Below are positions 59,190-64,000 of a stretch of 64,000 bases of DNA, one piece after another. This DNA comes from Sphingomonas abietis (GTDB lineage Bacteria > Pseudomonadota > Alphaproteobacteria > Sphingomonadales > Sphingomonadaceae). The DNA lies in assembly GCF_027625475.1 (NCBI RefSeq), contig NZ_CP115174.1, forward strand, positions 241,001 to 305,000. Reading direction: 5' to 3'. Both the position numbers and the translations under genes were made by a program. The notes beneath the pieces are model-generated. The model was not told where the DNA came from, did no database searches, and saw only the letters and a list, made by a program, of their open reading frames with translations. Positions within the stretch are counted from its first letter, which is position 1. Each line of letters starts with the position of its first letter.

Positions 59190-60359
59190 ATGGCATTCAC
59201 CGCGAGGATCCTCCTCCTGGGATCGGGCGAACTGGGGCGCGAGTTCGTCATCTCGGCCAAGCGGCTGGGCTGTCACGTCGTCGCCTGCGATGCCTATGCC
59301 GGTGCCCCGGCAATGCAGCTGTCGGACGATTTCGAGGTCTTCTCGATGCTCGACGCCGATCGCCTGCGCGCCGCGATCGAGAAGCACCGGCCGGATTTCA
59401 TCGTGCCCGAGGTCGAGGCGATCCGCACCGAGGTGCTGGCCGAGGTGGAAGCCGAGGGCTTCACCGTCGTGCCTTCGGCGCGGGCGACGATGATGACGAT
59501 GAACCGCGATCGCATCCGGGAGGTGGCGGCGGTCGATCTCGGGCTGCGGACCTCGCGCTATCGCTATGCCGAGAATCTCGAGGAGGTGATCGAGGGGGCC
59601 GGCTTCACCGGCTTCCCGTGCGTGATCAAGCCGGTGATGTCCTCGTCCGGCAAGGGGCAGAGCACGGTGCGGTCCGCCGCCGATCTGGAGGCGGCCTGGA
59701 CCTATGCGGTCGCGAACATGCGCGGCGATCGCCGCCGCGTGATCGTCGAGGAGTTTATCGACTTCGATTATGAGATCACGCTGCTGACCATCCGCAGCCG
59801 CGACGGCGTGCATTTCTGCCCGCCGATCGGCCACCGGCAGGAGCGCGGCGACTATCAGGAATCCTGGCAGCCGGCCGCGATGTCGCAGAGTGCGATCGAC
59901 GATGCGCAGCACATGGCGCGCTCAGTCGTGGATGATCTCGGCGGCTACGGCATTTTCGGGGTCGAATTCTTCGTGAAGGGCGAGGAGGTGATCTTCTCCG
60001 AATTGTCGCCGCGCCCGCACGATACCGGCATGGTGACGCTGATCTCGCAGAATCTGAGCCAGTTCGATCTCCATGCCCGCGCGATCCTGAACCTGCCGAT
60101 CCCCGCCATCAGGATGGCCGGCGCTGCGGCCTCCGCCGTCATTCTGGCGGATCGGGACTCGGATGGGCTCGCTTATGAGGGGCTGGCGGATGCGTTGGCC
60201 GTCCCCGGCGGGGAGACCGATGTCCGCATCTTCGCCAAGCCGACGTCGCGGCCCTATCGCCGGATGGGGGTCGCGCTCGCGCTCGCCGGCAGCACCGACG
60301 AGGCGCGCCGGCTTGCCGCCGAGGCGGCCGCGAAGGTGCGCATCATCTACGGCGCATAG
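59190..60359 (+). CDS. purT: Formate-dependent GAR transformylase PurT
   Basis: A 389-residue ATP-grasp enzyme that makes formyl-glycinamide ribonucleotide from formate, the third step of purine synthesis. LLLGSGELGREFVISAKRLG near the start is the N-terminal nucleotide-binding fold; VIKPVMSSSGKGQS and EEFIDFDYEITLLTIR belong to the ATP-grasp core; GVEFFVKGEEVIFSELSPRPHDTGMVTLISQNLSQFDLHARAILNLPI is diagnostic of PurT. I prefer ATG 59190, nine bases after AGGAG, over ATG 59181. Confidence 0.95.
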   Translation: MAFTARILLLGSGELGREFVISAKRLGCHVVACDAYAGAPAMQLSDDFEVFSMLDADRLRAAIEKHRPDFIVPEVEAIRTEVLAEVEAEGFTVVPSARATMMTMNRDRIREVAAVDLGLRTSRYRYAENLEEVIEGAGFTGFPCVIKPVMSSSGKGQSTVRSAADLEAAWTYAVANMRGDRRRVIVEEFIDFDYEITLLTIRSRDGVHFCPPIGHRQERGDYQESWQPAAMSQSAIDDAQHMARSVVDDLGGYGIFGVEFFVKGEEVIFSELSPRPHDTGMVTLISQNLSQFDLHARAILNLPIPAIRMAGAAASAVILADRDSDGLAYEGLADALAVPGGETDVRIFAKPTSRPYRRMGVALALAGSTDEARRLAAEAAAKVRIIYGA

Positions 60360-60523
60360 GCTTGCCGGCCGCGCCGGCGCGACCCGGCGCGACGGGAAGG
60401 CGATCCGTCCGGAGCGCTCGCTGACGGGCGCCGGCCGGGCAGCGCTCTAGGAAAGCGCGGCGCAAGGCTCTAGCAGCGTTGGCGCGGCATCGGGTTGCCG
60501 TTTGCAGGGAGCGTGCGTGGCGT

Positions 60524-61858
60524 ATGGCGCCTGAGAAGCAGAGCGAGCGGACGGTGTCCGCCGGAGATGTGGTTCGCATCGCCAGCGGCAACTTCCTCGA
60601 AATGTATGATTTCATGGTGTTCGGCTATTTCGCCGCCGCCATCGGCCAGGCCTTCTTTCCGGCCGGCGACGGCACCAGCGCGCTGCTCAAGTCGCTTGCC
60701 ACCTTCGGCGCCGGTTTCCTGATGCGGCCATTGGGCGCGCTGGTGCTCGGCGCCTTCACCGATCGCCATGGCCGGCGCGCAGGCCTGCTGCTGACCCTCG
60801 CTCTGATGAGTGTCGGCATCGTCACGCTGACCGTGACGCCGGGCTATGCCATGATCGGCGTGCTGGCGCCGGTCCTCGTGCTACTGGGTCGGCTGATCCA
60901 GGGTTTCTCGGCCGGGGCCGAACTGGGCAATGTCTCGGTCTATCTCGCCGAGATCGCGCCGCCCGGCCGCACCGGCTTCTACGTCTCCTGGCAATCCGCC
61001 TCGCAGCAGGTGGCGGTGATCGTCGCGGCTTTGGTTGGCGTGGCGCTGTCCACCCTGCTCGGGCCGACACAGCTCGCCGCCTGGGGCTGGCGGGTGCCGC
61101 TGGCGCTCGGCTGCCTGCTGGTGCCCTTGCTGTTCGTGCTGCGGCGCCATTTGCGCGAAAGCGACGAGTTCGAGAAGCGGGCCGCCCCGGCCGATCTCGC
61201 GACGATCATGCGGCAGCTGTGGCAGGCGCGCGGCATCGTCGCCGCCGGCCTCGGCCTGGTGCTGATGACGACCGTCAGCTTCTACATGATCACCGCTTAT
61301 ACGCCGACCTTCGGCAAGCTGCTCCATCTGCCCGAACAGGCCAATCTGTGGGTGACGGCCGGGGTCGGCGCGTCGAACCTGCTGTGGTTGCCGCTGATGG
61401 GGGCGCTCTCCGATCGCATCGGGCGCAAGCCGATCCTGATCGCTTGCACCGTGCTGATGCTGCTCACCGCCTATCCGGCGATGGCGTGGCTGACCGCCGA
61501 GCCCAGCGTCGTGCGGCTGATCGCGGTCGAACTGTGGCTGTCCGCCCTCTACGCCAGCTATAATTCGGCGATGATCGTCTATCTGACCGAGATCGTCCCT
61601 GCCGAGGTGCGGGCATCGGGGTTCAGCCTGGCGTACAGCCTGGCCACGGCGGTGGGCGGCTTCACGCCCTTCCTCGTCACCTGGCTGATCGGCCTGACCG
61701 GCAATCGCGCGGTTCCCGGCTTGTGGCTGAGTGCCGCCGCGCTGATCAGCCTCGTCGCGATCCTGGCGAGCGGGCGGCGGCCCGGCCATCGCGATTCGCT
61801 CGCTCAAGGCCTGGGCCCCGACAGGACTGGACAGGGCACCGCAACAGGGGCGAGATAA
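60524..61858 (+). CDS. MHS-family metabolite:proton symporter (citrate/proline-betaine type)
   Basis: A 444-residue major facilitator with 12 helices of the metabolite:H+ symporter family. Signatures are SGNFLEMYDFMVFGYFAAAIGQAFFP, FGAGFLMRPLGALVLGAFTDRHGRRAGLLLTL and LGRLIQGFSAGAELGNVSVYLAEIAPPGRTGFYVSWQSASQQ. Members take up citrate, alpha-ketoglutarate, shikimate or glycine betaine; EYDF-like LEMYDF and the charged helix are common to citrate carriers. A good ribosome site is not evident at ATG 60524. The substrate is undetermined. Confidence 0.9.
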   Translation: MAPEKQSERTVSAGDVVRIASGNFLEMYDFMVFGYFAAAIGQAFFPAGDGTSALLKSLATFGAGFLMRPLGALVLGAFTDRHGRRAGLLLTLALMSVGIVTLTVTPGYAMIGVLAPVLVLLGRLIQGFSAGAELGNVSVYLAEIAPPGRTGFYVSWQSASQQVAVIVAALVGVALSTLLGPTQLAAWGWRVPLALGCLLVPLLFVLRRHLRESDEFEKRAAPADLATIMRQLWQARGIVAAGLGLVLMTTVSFYMITAYTPTFGKLLHLPEQANLWVTAGVGASNLLWLPLMGALSDRIGRKPILIACTVLMLLTAYPAMAWLTAEPSVVRLIAVELWLSALYASYNSAMIVYLTEIVPAEVRASGFSLAYSLATAVGGFTPFLVTWLIGLTGNRAVPGLWLSAAALISLVAILASGRRPGHRDSLAQGLGPDRTGQGTATGAR

Positions 61859-61880
61859 CCCCGTCCCGCAGGAGCCCTCG

Positions 61881-63311
61881 ATGCAGAAGCGTTTCGACCT
61901 CGTCGTGATCGGCAGTGGCCCCTCCGGCCGGCGGGGTGCGGTGCAGGCGGCCAAGCTCGGCAGGTCGGTACTGGTGGTGGAGAAGGGGCGCCGGGTCGGC
62001 GGCGTCTCGGTTCACACCGGCACCATCCCGTCCAAGACGATCCGCGAGACGGTGCTCAACCTGTCCGGCTGGCGCGAGCGGGGCTTTTACGGGCGCAGCT
62101 ACCGGGTGAAGCAGGATATCTCGGTCGACGACCTGATGGGGCGGCTCCACAAGACGCTGGAGCATGAGGTGGAGGTGCTGGAGCACCAGTTCCACCGCAA
62201 CGGCGTCCAATGGGCGCAAGGGACGGCCCGCTTCGTCGATCCCCATGGCATCGAGATCGTCGGCGAGGATGGCGAATGTCGCCGTGTGGAGGCCGATTTC
62301 GTCCTGCTGGCCTGCGGTACGCGCCCGTTCCGGCCGGATTATGTGCCGTTCGACGGCAGGACCGTGCTCGATGGCGACGAGATTCTCGACATCACCGGCC
62401 TGCCGCGCAGCCTGACGGTGATCGGCGCCGGGGTGATCGGGGTGGAATATGCCACGATCTTCTCCGCGCTCGATGTCGCGGTCACGCTGGTCGAGCCGCG
62501 CGCGACCTTCCTCGATTTCATCGACAAGGAGCTGATGGAGGAGTTCGTCCACGAGCTGCGCGATCGCAATGTCGGCCTCAGGCTCGGCGCCGCGGTCAGC
62601 CAGATCGAGGTGGTGAATGGCCGCCCGCATTGCCGGCTCGACAATGGGCGCAGCGTGGTGAGCGACATGCTGCTGTTCGCCGCCGGCCGGGTCGGCGCGG
62701 TCGACGGGCTCGGCCTTGATGCCGCCGGGCTGGCCGCCGATCATCGCGGCCGGCTCCAGGTCGATCCCAGGACGATGCAGACCGCGCAGCCCCATATCTA
62801 CGCGACCGGCGACGTGATCGGCTTTCCGAGCCTCGCCTCGACCTCGATGGAGCAGGGCCGTCTCGCGGCGCTCCACGCCTTCGGCCACCAGCCGCCGCCG
62901 CCGCCCGAATTCTTCCCCTACGGCATCTATTCGGTGCCCGAGATATCGGTGGTCGGGATGACCGAGGAGGAGGTGAGGCAGCGCAACATCGCCTATGAAA
63001 CCGGCATCGCCCGGTTCCGTGAGACCTCGCGCGGCCACATCATGGGTTTGGAGAGCGGCATGATGAAGATGCTGTTCTCGATCAAGACGCGGCGGCTGCT
63101 CGGCGTCCACATCATCGGCGAGGGCGCGACCGAGCTCATCCATATCGGCCAGGCGGTGCTCAACCTGCGCGGCACGATCGACTATTTCATCCAGAACACC
63201 TTCAACTACCCGACGCTCGCCGAAGCCTACAAGATCGCCAGCCTCGATGCGTGGAACAAGCTCCAGGCGACGGCGGGGCCGGATGCGGTTCCGGCCCCGG
63301 TCCACGGCTAG
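61881..63311 (+). CDS. sthA: Soluble pyridine nucleotide transhydrogenase
   Basis: A 476-residue flavoprotein of the pyridine nucleotide-disulfide oxidoreductase fold. The FAD site is DLVVIGSGPSGRRGAVQAAKLG. Where disulfide reductases have two cysteines, the sequence reads GGVSVHTGTIPSKTIRETV, with none, so it cannot be a lipoamide dehydrogenase and fits the Si-specific transhydrogenase, which moves hydride between NADPH and NAD+. The second nucleotide site is SLTVIGAGVIGVEYATIFSALD. YATGDVIGFPSLASTSMEQGRLAALHAFG and the C-terminal FNYPTLAEAYKIASLDAWNKL match the family. It starts 22 bases after the MHS gene. Confidence 0.92.
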   Translation: MQKRFDLVVIGSGPSGRRGAVQAAKLGRSVLVVEKGRRVGGVSVHTGTIPSKTIRETVLNLSGWRERGFYGRSYRVKQDISVDDLMGRLHKTLEHEVEVLEHQFHRNGVQWAQGTARFVDPHGIEIVGEDGECRRVEADFVLLACGTRPFRPDYVPFDGRTVLDGDEILDITGLPRSLTVIGAGVIGVEYATIFSALDVAVTLVEPRATFLDFIDKELMEEFVHELRDRNVGLRLGAAVSQIEVVNGRPHCRLDNGRSVVSDMLLFAAGRVGAVDGLGLDAAGLAADHRGRLQVDPRTMQTAQPHIYATGDVIGFPSLASTSMEQGRLAALHAFGHQPPPPPEFFPYGIYSVPEISVVGMTEEEVRQRNIAYETGIARFRETSRGHIMGLESGMMKMLFSIKTRRLLGVHIIGEGATELIHIGQAVLNLRGTIDYFIQNTFNYPTLAEAYKIASLDAWNKLQATAGPDAVPAPVHG

Positions 63312-63324
63312 ATCGCTCGAAACG

Positions 63325-63831
63325 TCATGCCGTGGCGCGATGTGGCAGCGTCCAGCCCGGCCGCACGAAATGGCAGGTATAGCCGTTGGGAATGCGCTCC
63401 AGATAATCCTGATGCTCGGGCTCGGCCTCCCAGAAATCGCCGAGCGGCGCCACCTCGGTCACCACCGTGCCGGGCCACAGGCCCGAAGCCTCGACATCGG
63501 CGATCGTGTCTCGGGCGATCGCGTCCTGCTCGGCATCGACGGTGAAGATCGCCGAGCGATAGCTCGCGCCGATATCATTGCCCTGGCGGTTCTTGGTGGT
63601 CGGATCATGGATCTGGAAGAAGAATTCCAACAGCGTCCGGTACGTGGTGATCGCCGGATCGAAGATGATCTCGATCGCCTCGGCATGGTTGCCATGGTTG
63701 CGGTAGGTGGCGTTGGGCACCTCGCCGCCCGAATAGCCGACCCGGGTCGAGATCACGCCGGGCAGCCGGCGCACCAGATCCTGCATGCCCCAGAAACAGC
63801 CCCCGGCGAAGACCGCGCGTTGCTCGCTCAT
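63325..63831 (-). CDS. msrA: Peptide methionine (S)-S-oxide reductase MsrA
   Basis: A 168-residue repair enzyme that reduces methionine S-sulfoxide in proteins. The catalytic motif [21 protein letters not shown] carries the nucleophile Cys (GCFWG). [29 protein letters not shown] and [15 protein letters not shown] are standard MsrA stretches. No resolving cysteine appears near the C-terminus, as in the shorter MsrA group. Its ATG overlaps the stop of msrB (ATGA), so both stereoisomers are handled by one operon. Confidence 0.96.
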   Translation of the reverse strand: MSEQRAVFAGGCFWGMQDLVRRLPGVISTRVGYSGGEVPNATYRNHGNHAEAIEIIFDPAITTYRTLLEFFFQIHDPTTKNRQGNDIGASYRSAIFTVDAEQDAIARDTIADVEASGLWPGTVVTEVAPLGDFWEAEPEHQDYLERIPNGYTCHFVRPGWTLPHRATA

Positions 63832-64000
63832 GCCACATCCTCCACTTGGTCGAGATAGTCGCCATAGCCTGCCGCCGCCATGTCGGCGCGATGCACGAAG
63901 CGAAGCGACGCCGAGTTGATGCAGTAACGCAGCCCGCCGCGATCGCGCGGCCCGTCCTCGAAGACATGGCCGAGATGGCTGTCGCCATGGGCGGAGCGGA
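63828..64000 (-). CDS. msrB: Peptide methionine (R)-S-oxide reductase MsrB, C-terminal part (partial)
   Basis: The last 56 codons of msrB, whose 5' part lies beyond the right edge. The visible peptide runs [19 protein letters not shown], then [25 protein letters not shown], and ends DQVEDVA. The catalytic Cys is in [11 protein letters not shown], an MsrB hallmark. It reduces methionine R-sulfoxide, complementing MsrA, with which it is translationally coupled. Confidence 0.95.
   Translation of the reverse strand, partial: RSAHGDSHLGHVFEDGPRDRGGLRYCINSASLRFVHRADMAAAGYGDYLDQVEDVA

Noticed and set aside
61881..63311. Dihydrolipoamide dehydrogenase or mercuric reductase
   Set aside because: The redox-active cysteine pair is absent (GGVSVHTGTIPSK), which excludes disulfide reductases.

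Overview
The window is chromosomal DNA from a high-G+C alphaproteobacterium, most likely a member of the Sphingomonadaceae (Sphingomonas or a close relative). This rests on family knowledge rather than a database search. The pointers are four large TonB-dependent receptors in 64 kb, several exported glycoside hydrolases, a FecI/FecR surface-signalling cassette, a glutathionyl-hydroquinone reductase, small exported proteins of a type I associate with sphingomonads, and the end of homoserine dehydrogenase followed by glpX and recJ. I see no insertion sequence, phage, CRISPR array, rRNA or replication origin. Coding density is high, with many 1-4 base stop/start overlaps.

Layout. 1-6.9 kb is housekeeping: end of hom, two tandem small exported proteins, glpX, a CPA2-type antiporter, recJ, tRNA-Glu(TTC) and a bestrophin-like channel. 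7.2-15.0 kb looks like a sulfoquinovose (plant sulfolipid sugar) utilisation locus: an MFS transporter, a TonB receptor, and an operon of aldo/keto reductase, SsuD-like flavin monooxygenase and a GH31 enzyme that keeps the sulfonate-binding residues of sulfoquinovosidase YihQ. 15.0-19.9 kb is a four-gene TonB receptor plus ABC importer operon of the iron-siderophore/haem/cobalamin type. 20.2-26.1 kb holds a YhhS-like MFS protein, a LacI-type regulator with a 20-bp palindromic operator next to it, an acyltransferase and an exported GH3 beta-glucosidase.

26.3-40.5 kb holds an alpha/beta hydrolase, then a leftward cassette of ECF sigma factor, FecR anti-sigma, STN-domain TonB receptor and an exported HD-domain protein. 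Divergent from it run a paralogous TonB receptor, a histidine acid phosphatase (phytase type), an M28 peptidase and a GH35 enzyme. I read this as a surface-signalling-controlled scavenging locus, perhaps for phosphate esters.

40.8-49.8 kb has an OmpW porin, a small helical protein, an FNR-type Fe-S regulator divergent from the cyoABCD quinol oxidase operon with an FNR-type box between them, a PAP2 phosphatase and a LysR regulator. 49.9-54.3 kb has a periplasmic YceI protein, the internally deleted remnant of a cytochrome b561-YceI fusion gene, a glutathionyl-hydroquinone reductase, an esterase, a phasin-like protein and a transglutaminase-like protein. 54.3-59.1 kb is a MarR-controlled EmrAB/OMF-type tripartite efflux operon with a palindromic operator between the divergent genes. 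The right end carries purT, an MHS-family transporter, a soluble transhydrogenase, msrA and the end of msrB.
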